From assembly GCF_011947225.1 (NCBI RefSeq), contig NZ_JAATVW010000007.1:62001-126000 (forward strand): a stretch of 64,000 nucleotides of DNA, read 5' to 3'. Origin of the DNA: Planosporangium flavigriseum (GTDB taxonomy: Bacteria > Actinomycetota > Actinomycetes > Mycobacteriales > Micromonosporaceae). Within the stretch, counting starts at the first letter, position 1. Every line of letters begins with the position of its first letter. Both the position numbers and the translations under genes were made by a program. Below the pieces are notes generated by a model. The model saw nothing but the letters and a program-made list of their open reading frames with translations. It made no database searches and had not been told where the DNA came from. Positions 1 to 14,183 of the stretch are shown one piece after another.

Positions 1-55
1 CCTGAACCACCTCGTTCGCCAACCGTCGTAGACGCCGTCACAGACAAGGAAGACG

Positions 56-907
56 ATGACGTTCGACCTGGGGTCCCTCGGCTGGGACCCGTACTTCGCG
101 GGCGCCTACGCCGCCTACGACCGCCCCACCCGCCGGCCCGGCAGGGTCACCCGGGTCGACCGGGGTGTCTGCACGGTACTGGGGGAGTCCGGCCCGGTAC
201 GGGCGAGCCTCGCGGGCTCGGTCCTCGCTGCCGCCGCGAGCGATCCGGGCGCGCTTCCGTGCACGGGCGACTGGGTCGTCGTCCACACCTGGCCGGACCG
301 GCGGGTGACCGTCGAAGCAGTCCTGCCGCGGCGCAGCGCTGTCGTACGGGCCAGCGCCGGCACCGCCTCCCACCGTCAGGTGCTCGCCGCCAACCTGGAC
401 GTGGCGGCCGTGGTCGAACCCCTCGATCCCGCCCCGGACACCGGGCGCATCGAGCGGCTGCTCGCCCTCGCCTTCGAGTCGGGAGCCCGGCCTGTACTCG
501 TCCTCACCAAGGCCGACCTGGTGCCGCGGCCTGACGCGGTCGCCGCCCAGCTTGCGGCGGCAGCCCCCGATGTACCGGTACACCTGGTCAGTACGCGTAC
601 CGGCGACGGCGTGGCCGACCTGCGGCGTCATGTCGAGTACGGGCGGACCCTCGGTCTGCTCGGCCCCTCGGGCGCGGGCAAGTCCAGCCTGGTCAACGCG
701 CTTTCCGGGGCGGCTGTCATGACGACACAAGCGCTGCGCGCGGACGGGCGGGGCCGGCACACCACCACGTACCGTGCCCTGGTCCCGGTGCCGGGAGGTG
801 GGGTGGTGATCGACACCCCGGGGGTACGGGCAATCGGCCTGATCGGCGGTGTCGAGGGGCTGAACACCGCGTTCGCCGACGTGCCGACCACAGCGATCTT
901 GAGCTGA
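56..907 (+). CDS. rsgA: RsgA-like circularly permuted GTPase, C-terminally truncated
   Basis: The product is a relative of the 30S-subunit-maturation GTPase RsgA. The motifs are in the circularly permuted order of the family: TKAD (G4) at residues 151-154, then GPSGAGKSS (P-loop) at 203-211, RHTTT (G2) near 234 and DTPG (G3) at 253-256, after an N-terminal OB-like part. Full RsgA proteins continue with a zinc module (Cys/His cluster) of about 60-80 residues. Here the 283-aa frame stops soon after FADV, inside a 20-bp tandem repeat, and I find no zinc module in the downstream 300 bases. The start ATG follows AAGGAAG. The family is clear from the motifs. The truncation is seen directly, and loss of normal function is an inference. 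Confidence 0.8.
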   Translation: MTFDLGSLGWDPYFAGAYAAYDRPTRRPGRVTRVDRGVCTVLGESGPVRASLAGSVLAAAASDPGALPCTGDWVVVHTWPDRRVTVEAVLPRRSAVVRASAGTASHRQVLAANLDVAAVVEPLDPAPDTGRIERLLALAFESGARPVLVLTKADLVPRPDAVAAQLAAAAPDVPVHLVSTRTGDGVADLRRHVEYGRTLGLLGPSGAGKSSLVNALSGAAVMTTQALRADGRGRHTTTYRALVPVPGGGVVIDTPGVRAIGLIGGVEGLNTAFADVPTTAILS

Positions 908-950
908 CCACAGCGATCTTGAGCTGACCACAGCGACCTTGAGCTGGCCC
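886..950. repeat. 20-bp tandem repeat, three copies plus a degenerate fourth
   Basis: The unit GACCACAGCGATCTTGAGCT occupies 886-905 and 906-925 exactly. A third copy with one change (GATC to GACC) occupies 926-945, and a decayed start of a fourth follows. The first copy encodes the last residues of the RsgA-like frame, and its junction with the second supplies the TGA stop at 905-907. A further partial match (CGATCTTGAG) lies near 979-988. The unit shares a GATCTTG core with longer palindromes elsewhere in the window. Confidence 0.9.
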
Positions 951-1126
951 CAGCGGACCACGGGTGTGAGCAGCCGGACGATCTTGAGGGCGTGACGCTG
1001 GCCGGAACCTCTCGTTGCTCCTATAGATGGACGAGCGCAGCGACTCTCATGGGCCGGCCGCAGGTGCTACGTACGCTGGGGTCGGCGGCCGTCTGTGGGT
1101 GGCGGCTGACCTGCGCGAGACGAGAA

Positions 1127-1149
1127 TTGTCAGACCCCCCGGCTACAGT
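1127..1149 (+). promoter_or_regulatory. RecA-NDp (PafBC-type) DNA-damage promoter of uvrA
   Basis: The sequence TTGTCAGAC-N8-TACAGT has the element spacing of the LexA-independent actinobacterial damage promoter, recalled as TTGTCRGTG-N8-TANNNT and activated by PafBC in mycobacteria. It lies 57 bp upstream of the uvrA start codon and predicts a leader of about 50 nt. The 11-bp gap between TTGTCA and TACAGT is too short for an ordinary sigma-70 promoter, which supports the specialised type. I see no LexA/SOS box nearby. Confidence 0.6.
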
Positions 1150-1205
1150 TGCTGCGGCACCGGGACGGGTGTGAATCCGGACAGATCAACTACTGAGGGC
1201 GGGCT

Positions 1206-4193
<2,988 letters not shown>

Positions 4194-4232
4194 CGCCCCC
4201 CAACCTGGGGTTGAGGCCCTCATGGACGGGGT

Positions 4233-4260
4233 GCCGGCCGGACCGCGCGGTTCGGCCGGC
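4233..4260 (+). terminator. GC-rich hairpin after uvrA
   Basis: GCCGGCCGGA and TTCGGCCGGC form a near-perfect 10-bp stem around an 8-nt loop, about 40 nt after the uvrA stop. There is no U-tract, so it could be a stalling hairpin or an intrinsic terminator of the GC-rich actinobacterial kind. Confidence 0.4.
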
Positions 4261-4393
4261 CGCCCCGCAGAGGCGATACCTCCGCAGCCCGAGCGTGGGA
4301 GCCGGGATCGGCTTACCGTCCGTAGTGAACTGGCCGGCTCCCGGCTGCGTAGATACGGACGAAAGAGGCTTCCCCATAACGATGAGGAGCAAA

Positions 4394-4873
4394 ATGAGCG
4401 AGACGACCAGGCGTAACGTGCTGGCCGGTGCCGCCGGTGTCGGTGCCGCCGCCGTGCTGGCCGCGTGCGGTGGTAGTAACTCCGACACCGGGTCAACCGC
4501 GGATACCAACAACAACGCCGGCGCCAACCCGGCCGGGCCGGCAGCGCCGACCACGGCTGGCCAGCGGCAGGGTGGCCAGCAGGCCGGTGGTTCTGCGATC
4601 AAGACGAGCGACATCCCGGTCGGCGGTGGCAAGGTCTTCACCGAGCAGGGCGTGGTCGTGACCCAGCCGACCGCTGGCCAGTTCAAGGCGTTCAGCGCCA
4701 AGTGCACCCACGCCGGCTGCAACGTCAACAGCGTCTCCGGCGGCGCGATCAACTGCCCCTGCCACGGCAGCAGGTTCTCGGCGACCGACGGGTCGGTCCA
4801 GGCGGGCCCGGCGAGGTCGCCGCTGGCGGCCAAGACCGTCACGGTCAACGGCGACAGCCTCACCATCGCCTGA
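4394..4873 (+). CDS. Tat-exported Rieske [2Fe-2S] lipoprotein
   Basis: This 159-aa protein is predicted to be a small electron-transfer protein at the outer face of the membrane. Residues 1-25 form a twin-arginine signal (TRRNVLAG, then an Ala-rich core) ending in the lipobox LAAC, so the mature protein should be a lipid-anchored Cys. A disordered Asn/Pro/Gln/Gly-rich linker follows to about residue 70. The C-terminal Rieske fold has ligand motifs CTHAGC and CPCHGSRF. GAGGAG lies just upstream of the chosen ATG; an in-frame ATG at 4382 would add four residues. A Rieske gene between uvrA and uvrC also occurs in other actinobacteria, as far as I recall. No redox partner is encoded beside it. 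Confidence 0.9.
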   Translation: MSETTRRNVLAGAAGVGAAAVLAACGGSNSDTGSTADTNNNAGANPAGPAAPTTAGQRQGGQQAGGSAIKTSDIPVGGGKVFTEQGVVVTQPTAGQFKAFSAKCTHAGCNVNSVSGGAINCPCHGSRFSATDGSVQAGPARSPLAAKTVTVNGDSLTIA

Positions 4874-4933
4874 TCAGGACGTTCATGGGCACCGCGACGG
4901 CCCGCTGGCCGCCGCGGTGCCCGTAAAAGATTC

Positions 4934-4956
4934 TTGACGTACTCGCGGGCTACGCT
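4934..4956 (+). promoter_or_regulatory. Candidate uvrC promoter giving a leaderless transcript
   Basis: TTGACGTAC-N8-TACGCT has the same 9-8-6 spacing as the RecA-NDp element upstream of uvrA, although the -35 part matches that consensus less well. The -10 TACGCT ends 7 nt before the chosen uvrC GTG, which predicts transcription starting at or next to the start codon. Confidence 0.4.
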
Positions 4957-4963
4957 CGCATAC

Positions 4964-7042
4964 GTGCCGGATCCGTCCACTTACCGCCCCGCCCCGGGAG
5001 CCATTCCCGATGAGCCCGGTGTCTACCGATTTCGCGACCCGTCCGGCCGGGTGATCTATGTTGGCAAGGCCAAGAGCCTGCGGCAGCGACTCAACTCATA
5101 CTTCGCCGACACCTGGACGCTCCATCCGCGTACGCAACAAATGGTCACCACCGCCGCGAAGGTGGACTGGGTCACCGTCGGGACCGAGGTCGAGGCCCTC
5201 CAACTCGAGTACGCCTGGATCAAGGAGTACGACCCGCGGTTCAACGTCCGCTATCGCGACGACAAGACGTACCCGTACCTGGCGGTGACCCTCGACGAGG
5301 AGTACCCGCGGCTGCAGGTCATGCGGGGAGCCAAGCGGAAGGGGGTGCGTTACTTCGGGCCGTACGCGCACGCCTGGGCCATTCGCGAGACGCTCGACCT
5401 ACTGCTGCGCGTCTTTCCGGCGCGTACCTGCAAGGCCGGCGTGTTCAAGCGGGCCAGCCGGATGGGGCGCCCGTGCCTGCTCGGCGATATCGGCAAGTGC
5501 TCGGCGCCCTGCGTCGAACGGGTCAGTGTCGATGAACACCGCCAGATCGTGCTCGACTTCTGCGACTTCATGGCCGGTAAGACCGACTCGCTGATGAAGC
5601 GGCTCGAGCGGGAGATGCAGGAAGCCTCCAACGAGCTGAACTTCGAGCTCGCCGCCCGGCTACGCGACGACCTGGCCGCGCTGCGCCGGGCGATGGAGAA
5701 GCAGGCCGTGGTCTTCGGCGACGGCACGGACGCCGATGTCGTGGCGTTCGCCGACGATCCGCTCGAAGCCGCGGTGCAGGTGTTCCACGTGCGCGACGGC
5801 CGGGTGCGCGGTCAGCGGGGTTGGGTGGTCGAAAAGACCGAGGAGCTCAGCCCGGGCGGCCTGGTCCATCACTTCTGCTCCCAGGTCTACGGCGAGGAGA
5901 GCGAGACCGGCGCCGCGAGCGGTGGGATCCCGCGCGAACTGCTGGTGCCGGAGTTGCCGGACGACGTCGACGCCCTGGCGGACTGGCTGTCGGCCCTGCG
6001 CGGCAGCCGGGTCACGATCCGCGTTCCACAGCGGGGCGACAAGAGGACCCTCCAGGAGACCGTGGCGCGCAACGCCCAGCAGGCCCTCGCACAGCACAAG
6101 CTGCGCCGGGCCGGCGACCTGACCAGCCGCAGCCGGGCCCTCGAAGAGATCGCCGAGGCGCTCGCCCTCGACAGCGCGCCGCTGCGGATCGAGTGCTACG
6201 ACGTGTCACAGATCCAGGGCACCGACGTGGTCGCGAGCATGGTCGTGTTCGAGGACGGGCTTGCCCGCAAGAGCGAGTACCGGCGGTTCGCGATCACCGG
6301 GGCGACCGACGACGTGTCAGCGATCTCCGAAGTGCTGCGGCGCCGTTTCAGCCGGTACAAGCAGGCGTTGGCCGAGGCTGACGGTGCGGTGCCGGCGGAG
6401 CCGGGGGAGGAGGAACTGGAGACAGCCGACCGCCCCGGGGTCGATCCGGAGACGGGCCGGCCGCGCAAGTTTGCGTACCCTCCGCAGTTGGTCGTGGTCG
6501 ACGGCGGCCAGCCTCAGGTCAACGCGGCTGCACGCGTCCTCGCTGGTCTCGGCGTCACCGATATCGCGGTCTGCGGGCTGGCGAAGCGGCTCGAAGAGGT
6601 GTGGATCCCCGACGACGACTTCCCGCTGATCCTCCCGCGCACCTCCGAAGGCCTCTACCTCCTGCAGCGGGTCCGCGACGAGGCCCACCGCTTCGCCATC
6701 ACCTACCACCGGCAGAAACGCTCGAAGCGGATGATCGCCTCTGACCTGGACTCCGTGCCGGGCCTCGGTGAGGTGCGCCGGAAGGCGCTGCTCCGACACT
6801 TCGGCTCGCTCAAGCGCCTGAAGGAGGCGACCGTCGAGGAGATCGTCGAGGTTCCGGGGATCGGGCGGCGTACGGCTGAGTCGATCCTGGCCGCTCTTGA
6901 CGCGAAGCAGCCGACCGGCGCCGAGGCTCCTGCCGACGGTGGAGCGGGCCCTGCCCAAAAGAGCCCGGTAGCCGGCCGAGGAGGCACAGTTCACGCCGCG
7001 GAGGACATGGCCGGCGCCCATGGCGCGCCGCAGGCCCCCTAG
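4964..7042 (+). CDS. uvrC: Excinuclease ABC subunit C (UvrC)
   Basis: UvrC makes the 3' and 5' incisions in nucleotide excision repair. The 692-aa protein has an N-terminal GIY-YIG nuclease domain (GVYRF...[10 protein letters not shown]), a UvrB-interacting UVR motif ([14 protein letters not shown]) near residue 225, an RNase H-like endonuclease domain (DVSQIQG with downstream acidic residues) and C-terminal helix-hairpin-helix repeats ([23 protein letters not shown]). I chose the GTG at 4964 because a TACGCT box lies 7 nt upstream and family similarity begins there. An in-frame TTG at 4934 would put the promoter inside the gene. The last 45 or so residues are low-complexity. Confidence 0.96.
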   Translation: MPDPSTYRPAPGAIPDEPGVYRFRDPSGRVIYVGKAKSLRQRLNSYFADTWTLHPRTQQMVTTAAKVDWVTVGTEVEALQLEYAWIKEYDPRFNVRYRDDKTYPYLAVTLDEEYPRLQVMRGAKRKGVRYFGPYAHAWAIRETLDLLLRVFPARTCKAGVFKRASRMGRPCLLGDIGKCSAPCVERVSVDEHRQIVLDFCDFMAGKTDSLMKRLEREMQEASNELNFELAARLRDDLAALRRAMEKQAVVFGDGTDADVVAFADDPLEAAVQVFHVRDGRVRGQRGWVVEKTEELSPGGLVHHFCSQVYGEESETGAASGGIPRELLVPELPDDVDALADWLSALRGSRVTIRVPQRGDKRTLQETVARNAQQALAQHKLRRAGDLTSRSRALEEIAEALALDSAPLRIECYDVSQIQGTDVVASMVVFEDGLARKSEYRRFAITGATDDVSAISEVLRRRFSRYKQALAEADGAVPAEPGEEELETADRPGVDPETGRPRKFAYPPQLVVVDGGQPQVNAAARVLAGLGVTDIAVCGLAKRLEEVWIPDDDFPLILPRTSEGLYLLQRVRDEAHRFAITYHRQKRSKRMIASDLDSVPGLGEVRRKALLRHFGSLKRLKEATVEEIVEVPGIGRRTAESILAALDAKQPTGAEAPADGGAGPAQKSPVAGRGGTVHAAEDMAGAHGAPQAP

Positions 7043-7110
7043 GATCGTTGCCGGGTTAGCCGTCCGCGAGAGGTCATTGTGACGAGTCGCGCGACGGGCG
7101 AGGGGGAAGC

Positions 7111-8019
7111 GTGACGCAACGAACGGCACCTACCGCGGATGCAACCGAGCCGCAGCGCTCGGAGACCGACCTGGTCATCGTGACGGGAATGTCCGGCGGC
7201 GGCCGCAGCACGGTGGCCAGGGCCCTGGAGAACGTCGGCTACTACGTGGTGGACAACCTGCCGCAGGCGCTCATGCTCGACATGGCCGAGCTGGCCTTCG
7301 CAGCCGGTGGTGCCGCCCGGCGTACCGCGATGGTCCTCGACGTCCGCAGCCGGGCCTTCTCCACGGATCTCGCCGGGGCCATCAAGGCGTTGCGGGAGCG
7401 CGGCTTCCACCCGCAGGTGGTCTTCGTCGACGCTGACGACGAGGTGCTGATCCGGCGGTTCGAGAGTGTTCGCCGCTCGCACCCGATGCAGGGCGAGGGT
7501 CGCCTGTCGGACGGCATCGAGGCCGAGCGGGAGCTCCTGCGGGAGGCGCGCGAGCAGGCCGACCTTTTCCTCGACACCAGCCACCTCAACGTCAACCAGC
7601 TCCGCGCGCGGGTCGAGGAGATGTTCGCGCCGGAGGACGCCCGCCGGCTGCGTGTCACGGTGTTGTCGTTCGGGTTCAAGTACGGGCTGCCGCCCGACGC
7701 CGACTTCGTGGTCGACGCCCGGTTCCTGCCCAACCCGCACTGGATCCCGGAGCTGCGCGAGCACAGCGGCCGGGAGGTGGAGGTCAGCCAGTACGTGCTG
7801 GGCCAGAGCGGCGCGGTCACGTTCGTGGAAACCCTGGCCCGGCTGCTCGGCTCGACCGCTCCTGGGTTCGAGCGGGAAGGTAAGCGCTACGTCACGGTGG
7901 CGGTCGGCTGTACCGGTGGCAAGCACCGCAGCGTCGCGATCGCTGAGGAGCTGGCACGGCGGCTGCGCGAGACGCGGATGGCCGCGTCCGCCCAGCACCG
8001 CGACCTGGGGCGGGAATGA
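7111..8019 (+). CDS. rapZ: RNase adapter / nucleotide-binding protein RapZ (YvcJ)
   Basis: This is a P-loop protein of the RapZ/YvcJ family. In E. coli RapZ delivers the sRNA GlmZ to RNase E; in Gram-positives its role is less clear, and it nearly always sits with yvcK and whiA. The 302-aa product has the Walker A variant GMSGGGRS near residue 28, with Arg in place of Lys as I recall for actinobacterial homologues. A Walker B-like segment and the conserved C-terminal GCTGGKHRSV motif follow. The GTG start is preceded by GGGGGAAG. Its stop overlaps the yvcK ATG in ATGA, indicating translational coupling. Confidence 0.95.
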   Translation: MTQRTAPTADATEPQRSETDLVIVTGMSGGGRSTVARALENVGYYVVDNLPQALMLDMAELAFAAGGAARRTAMVLDVRSRAFSTDLAGAIKALRERGFHPQVVFVDADDEVLIRRFESVRRSHPMQGEGRLSDGIEAERELLREAREQADLFLDTSHLNVNQLRARVEEMFAPEDARRLRVTVLSFGFKYGLPPDADFVVDARFLPNPHWIPELREHSGREVEVSQYVLGQSGAVTFVETLARLLGSTAPGFEREGKRYVTVAVGCTGGKHRSVAIAEELARRLRETRMAASAQHRDLGRE

Positions 8020-9002
8020 CCCATTCAGATGTGGTCCGGGTCGTCGCGTTCGGCGGTGGTCACGGGCTGTCGGCGTCGCTGCGCGCGCTGCGGCTGCTTC
8101 GCCAGCAGTGGAGCAGGTGTCCGCAGCGGCGCGAGTTAGACGTCACCGCGGTCGTCACGGTCGGTGACGACGGTGGCTCCAGTGGCCGGCTACGGGCGGA
8201 GCGGGGGGGCCTGCCGCCCGGCGATCTCCGGCAGGCTCTCGTCGCGCTCGCCGATGTCGACGAGCCGGCTCGCGATCTCAGCGCCGGTCTCTTCCAGTAC
8301 CGCTTCGACGGGGACGGCGACCTGTCCGGCCACGCGGTCGGCAACCTTCTGCTGCACGGCTTGATGGAGATGCTGGGCGACTCGGTGGCGGCGCTCGACC
8401 ACGCCGCGGGGATGTTGGGCTGCTGTGGGCGGGTACTGCCGATGTCCCGCCAGGAGGTCCAGATCGAGGCCGATGTGCTCGGCGCCGACCCGACCCGGCC
8501 CGACGAGGTGGTCGTCGTCCGTGGCCAGCATGCCGTCGCGCTCACCGGCGGGGAGGTCCAGCGGGTGCGCCTGCGGCCCGCGCAGCCGTCGGCGTGCGGC
8601 GAGGTGCTGGCGGCGGTCGAGGCGGCCGACTGGCTGATCTTCGGGCCTGGGTCGTGGTTCACCAGTGTGATTCCGCACCTACTCGTGCCCGACCTGGCCG
8701 CCGCCGTTGCCGCCAGCCGGGCAAAACGCCTGGTCACGCTGAATCTCGCGGCGGAGAAGGAGACGCATGGTCTTTCGTTGCCCGACCATTTGGCGGCTTT
8801 GACCCGTTACCTACCGGCCCTCCGGGTCGATGTAGTACTTGCCGACGGGAAAGCGGTTGGAGACCCTGAGCCCGTAAATCATGCGGCGGAATCGCTCGGT
8901 GCGCGACTGTCGCTCGCGCCTGTTGCGGCGTCTGATGGGTCTCCACGACATGACCCGGCCGCGCTCGCCATAGCCCTGGAGGCCGTGCTCGGTCCTCCAT
9001 GA
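8016..9002 (+). CDS. yvcK: YvcK family gluconeogenesis/cell-wall factor
   Basis: The 328-aa protein belongs to the CofD/YvcK family of UDP-sugar-binding proteins, needed in Bacillus and mycobacteria for growth on gluconeogenic carbon and for peptidoglycan homeostasis. The N-terminal [14 protein letters not shown] glycine-rich loop, the [12 protein letters not shown] motif near residue 50, the PPGDLR motif and the later FGPGSWFTS motif are diagnostic. It overlaps rapZ by 4 nt and is followed by whiA 74 nt downstream, so the three are probably one operon. Mycobacterial homologues are phosphorylated by PknB; I cannot judge that here. Confidence 0.95.
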   Translation: MTHSDVVRVVAFGGGHGLSASLRALRLLRQQWSRCPQRRELDVTAVVTVGDDGGSSGRLRAERGGLPPGDLRQALVALADVDEPARDLSAGLFQYRFDGDGDLSGHAVGNLLLHGLMEMLGDSVAALDHAAGMLGCCGRVLPMSRQEVQIEADVLGADPTRPDEVVVVRGQHAVALTGGEVQRVRLRPAQPSACGEVLAAVEAADWLIFGPGSWFTSVIPHLLVPDLAAAVAASRAKRLVTLNLAAEKETHGLSLPDHLAALTRYLPALRVDVVLADGKAVGDPEPVNHAAESLGARLSLAPVAASDGSPRHDPAALAIALEAVLGPP

Positions 9003-9076
9003 TCGAGTCGGCCGCCCTGGGTTGGCGGTGGATACTGACGCACAGACAATGGATCGGCCCACGAGGTGACGACACA

Positions 9077-10057
9077 ATGGCGATGACCGGCGCGGTCAAG
9101 GACGAGCTCAGCAGGGTCAGCGTGGCCAAACCCTGCTGCCGCCGGGCGGAGATGGCGGCGCTCCTGCGCTTCGCGGGTGGCCTGCACATCGTCTCCGGAC
9201 GCGTGGTGGTGGAAGCGGAGTTGGACACCAATTCGGTGGCCCGGCGCCTGCGTACGGAGATCGCGGAGGTGTACGGCTACGCCAGCGAGGTGCACCTGCT
9301 GGCCTCGGGTGGGCTGCGTAAGGCCACCCACTTCATCCTGCGGGTCGTCAAGGACGGCGAGGCGCTCGCCCGGCAGACCGGCCTGCTCGACGTGCGTGGC
9401 CGTCCGGTCCGGGGGCTCCCGGCGCACGTCGTTTCGGCCAACATGTGCTGCGCCGTGGCCGCCTGGCGGGGAGCGTTCCTGGCCCACGGCTCACTGACCG
9501 AGCCCGGCCGCTCCTGCGCGCTGGAGGTCACCTGCCCGGGACCGGAATCGGCGCTCGCGCTGGTGGGCGCGGCGCGACGGGTGGGCATCACCGCGAAGGC
9601 GCGGGAGGTACGCGGCGTCGACCGGGTCGTGGTCAAGGACGGCGACGCGATCGGAGCGCTGCTCACCCGCATCGGCGCGCACAGCAGCGTGCTGGCGTGG
9701 GAGGAGCGCCGGGTCCGGCGCGAGGTCCGGGCGACCGCCAACCGGCTCGCCAACTTCGACGACGCCAACCTGCGCCGGTCCGCCCGGGCGGCCGTCGCGG
9801 CGGCCGCACGGGTGTCCAGGGCGCTGGAGATCCTGGGCGAGACCGCCCCGCATCACCTGTCCAGCGCGGGCCAGCTCCGTCTGGAGCACCGGCAGGCGTC
9901 GCTGGAGGAGTTGGGCGCGCTCTCGGACCCGCCGTTGACGAAGGACGCGATCGCCGGCCGGATCCGGCGGCTGCTGGCCCTGGCCGACAAGCGCGCTCGT
10001 GACCTTGGGATTCCCGACACCGAGTCCGCCGTCACTCCGGAGATGATGGCGAGCTGA
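9077..10057 (+). CDS. whiA: Sporulation/cell-division transcription factor WhiA
   Basis: WhiA pairs a degenerate LAGLIDADG homing-endonuclease-like domain with a C-terminal helix-turn-helix and, with WhiB, switches on sporulation septation genes in Streptomyces. The 326-aa product starts [14 protein letters not shown], carries the paired-Cys region [13 protein letters not shown], and ends with an HTH (YLxxR-like region about residues 250-310, [20 protein letters not shown]). I chose ATG 9077 over the upstream in-frame ATG at 8999 because GAGGTG lies 8 nt upstream and the length then equals the family norm. Its presence fits a mycelial, sporulating actinomycete. Confidence 0.97.
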   Translation: MAMTGAVKDELSRVSVAKPCCRRAEMAALLRFAGGLHIVSGRVVVEAELDTNSVARRLRTEIAEVYGYASEVHLLASGGLRKATHFILRVVKDGEALARQTGLLDVRGRPVRGLPAHVVSANMCCAVAAWRGAFLAHGSLTEPGRSCALEVTCPGPESALALVGAARRVGITAKAREVRGVDRVVVKDGDAIGALLTRIGAHSSVLAWEERRVRREVRATANRLANFDDANLRRSARAAVAAAARVSRALEILGETAPHHLSSAGQLRLEHRQASLEELGALSDPPLTKDAIAGRIRRLLALADKRARDLGIPDTESAVTPEMMAS

Positions 10058-12500
<2,443 letters not shown>

Positions 12501-12504
<4 letters not shown>

Positions 12505-13283
12505 GCGCCGCGACCGCCCGCCGGCCCTTGATGGCCGGCAACTGGAAGATGAACCTCAACCACCTCGAGGCGATCGCGCTGACGCAGAAGCTGGCGTTCA
12601 GCCTCACCGAGAAGCAGCTCACGGACGTCGAGGTGGTGGTGCTGCCGCCGTTCGTCGACATCCGCAGCGTGCAGACCCTGGTCGACGGCGACAAGCTGAT
12701 GATCGGGTACGGCGCGCAGGACCTGTCGCCGCACGTCTCCGGCGCCTACACCGGCGACATTTCCGGCGGGATGCTGGCGAAGCTGGGCTGCCAGTACGTC
12801 GTCGTCGGGCACTCCGAGCGGCGCCAGTACCACCACGAGGACGACGCGCTGGTCGCGGCGAAGGTCAAGGCGGCCCTCACCAACGACCTCATGCCGATCC
12901 TGTGTGTGGGGGAGGGGCTCGAGGTCCGCGAGGCCGGCAACCACGTGGCGCACACGACTGCCCAGTTGGATGCGGCGCTGAAGGGGCTCAAGCCCGACCA
13001 GGTGGAGAAGGTCGTCGTGGCCTACGAACCGATCTGGGCCATCGGGACCGGCAAGACAGCCACCCCCGAGGATGCCCAGGAGGTGATCGGCGCGCTGCGC
13101 AACCGGCTCGCCGACCGCCACGGCAACGTCGCCGACCGGGTGCGCATCCTGTACGGCGGATCGGTGAAGGCCAACAACGTCGCGTCGATCATGGCGCAGC
13201 CGGACGTGGACGGCGCACTGGTCGGCGGGGCGAGCGTCAACGCCGACGAGTTCGTCCGTATTTGCCGTTTTAAAGAGCACTGA
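12501..13283 (+). CDS. tpiA: Triose-phosphate isomerase
   Basis: This enzyme interconverts dihydroxyacetone phosphate and glyceraldehyde 3-phosphate. The 260-aa protein has the catalytic Lys in GNWKMN (about residue 14), the catalytic His in VGHSERR (near 101) and the catalytic Glu in [11 protein letters not shown] (near 173), plus the phosphate-binding YGGSVK loop. It is the last gene of the gap-pgk-tpiA operon, starts in an ATGA overlap with pgk, and is followed by a strong terminator. Confidence 0.97.
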
Positions 13284-13296
13284 TCCTGTACTGAAC

Positions 13297-13332
13297 GGGC
13301 AAGGCGCGATCCGTACGGATCGCGCCTTGCCC
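13297..13332 (+). terminator. Perfect palindromic terminator after tpiA
   Basis: An 18-nt arm, GGGCAAGGCGCGATCCGT, is followed immediately by its exact complement. The resulting 36-bp palindrome begins 13 nt after the tpiA stop. It is symmetric and so could work in either direction, but no U-tract follows. Confidence 0.8.
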
Positions 13333-13431
13333 GGTACGTCGCCGGGCGTGCTGGCGCGCGGCGATGGCACGCGTCCGGCTATCCTGTGAAACGCCGCACC
13401 CGCGCGCACTAGTGAGAGGACCCGCACCGCC

Positions 13432-13689
13432 ATGATGGCGTTCGCCTACACCCTGATCGTGCTGCTCGTGCTGACCAGCATGCTGCTGACCATGCTGATC
13501 CTGCTGCACCGGGGCAAGGGCGGCGGTCTGTCCAGTATGTTCGGCGGCGGCGTCTCGTCGAGCCTCGCCGGCTCCTCGGTGGCCGAGAAGAACCTCGACC
13601 GCTACACGGTCCTCGTCGGGATCATCTGGTTCGCCTGCATCGTCGGCCTCGGCCTCTGGCTGAAGCTGGCCCAGAACGGGGCATCGTAA
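13432..13689 (+). CDS. secG: Preprotein translocase subunit SecG
   Basis: SecG is the small SecYEG channel subunit. The 85-aa protein has two predicted membrane helices (about residues 2-24 and 58-78) separated by a cytoplasmic Gly/Ser-rich segment (HRGKGGGLSSMFGGG), the family hallmark. Two ATGs lie in tandem at 13432 and 13435. A -10-like TATCCT at 13380-13385 suggests its own promoter after the tpiA terminator. Placement after tpiA is common in actinobacteria. Confidence 0.93.
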   Translation: MMAFAYTLIVLLVLTSMLLTMLILLHRGKGGGLSSMFGGGVSSSLAGSSVAEKNLDRYTVLVGIIWFACIVGLGLWLKLAQNGAS

Positions 13690-13711
13690 CGACGCCGATC
13701 GTTCTACACTC

Positions 13712-13749
13712 ATGCGCGCGACCCACAACCACGGGCCGCGCGCATTTTT
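13712..13749 (+). terminator. Intrinsic terminator (or rbpA leader attenuator) with U-tract
   Basis: ATGCGCGCG pairs with CGCGCGCAT across a 16-nt loop, followed by five T residues, the textbook intrinsic form. It lies 22 nt after the secG stop. A -10-like TACACT occupies 13705-13710 immediately upstream, so if that box is used the hairpin would be the first element of the rbpA leader rather than only a secG terminator. Confidence 0.75.
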
Positions 13750-13797
13750 GCGCAGCGCTCCTGCACTCGCCGCCCCCGGACGACAGGAGAATCAGCA

Positions 13798-14142
13798 GTG
13801 GCAGCTGGTAACACCATTCGCGGTAGTCGCGTGGGCTCCGGACCGATGCGCTGGTTGGAGGAGCGGAGCGACGAAGTCCCGCGCCGATCGGTGACGTACT
13901 GGTGCGCCAGCGGGCACGCCACGTCGCCCTCGTTCGCGGCTGATGTCGCGCCGCCGCCGGTGTGGGACTGCCCGCGATGCGGACTCCCCGCCGGACCGGA
14001 CGAGAACAACCCGCCGGACACCCCACGCACGGAGCGCTACAAGAGCCACCTCGCGTACGTCAAAGAACGCCGCAGTGACGCGGATGCCGCGGCGATCCTC
14101 GCCGAGGCCCTCGCGCGCGTGCGGCAACGCCGCGGCCGCTAG
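13798..14142 (+). CDS. rbpA: RNA polymerase-binding protein RbpA
   Basis: RbpA binds the housekeeping sigma factor and RNA polymerase, stabilising the open promoter complex in actinobacteria. The 114-aa product contains the N-terminal tail and core (RGSRVGSGPMRWLEE), a zinc-ribbon-like set of ligands (WCASGH and WDCPRC), the basic linker region and a C-terminal sigma-interaction helix (SHLAYVKERRSDADA). AGGAG precedes the GTG start by 8 nt. It stands alone and converges on pgl. Confidence 0.95.
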   Translation: MAAGNTIRGSRVGSGPMRWLEERSDEVPRRSVTYWCASGHATSPSFAADVAPPPVWDCPRCGLPAGPDENNPPDTPRTERYKSHLAYVKERRSDADAAAILAEALARVRQRRGR

Positions 14143-14161
14143 GGCGCGACGCCGGGGGCGT

Positions 14162-14183
14162 CCCCGCGCTGATCAGCGCGGGG
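14162..14183. terminator. Bidirectional palindrome between rbpA and pgl
   Basis: CCCCGCGCTGA and TCAGCGCGGGG are exact complements and form a 22-bp palindrome between the convergent rbpA and pgl genes. The pgl stop codon (minus strand) lies inside it. A shared terminator is the simplest reading. Confidence 0.7.
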
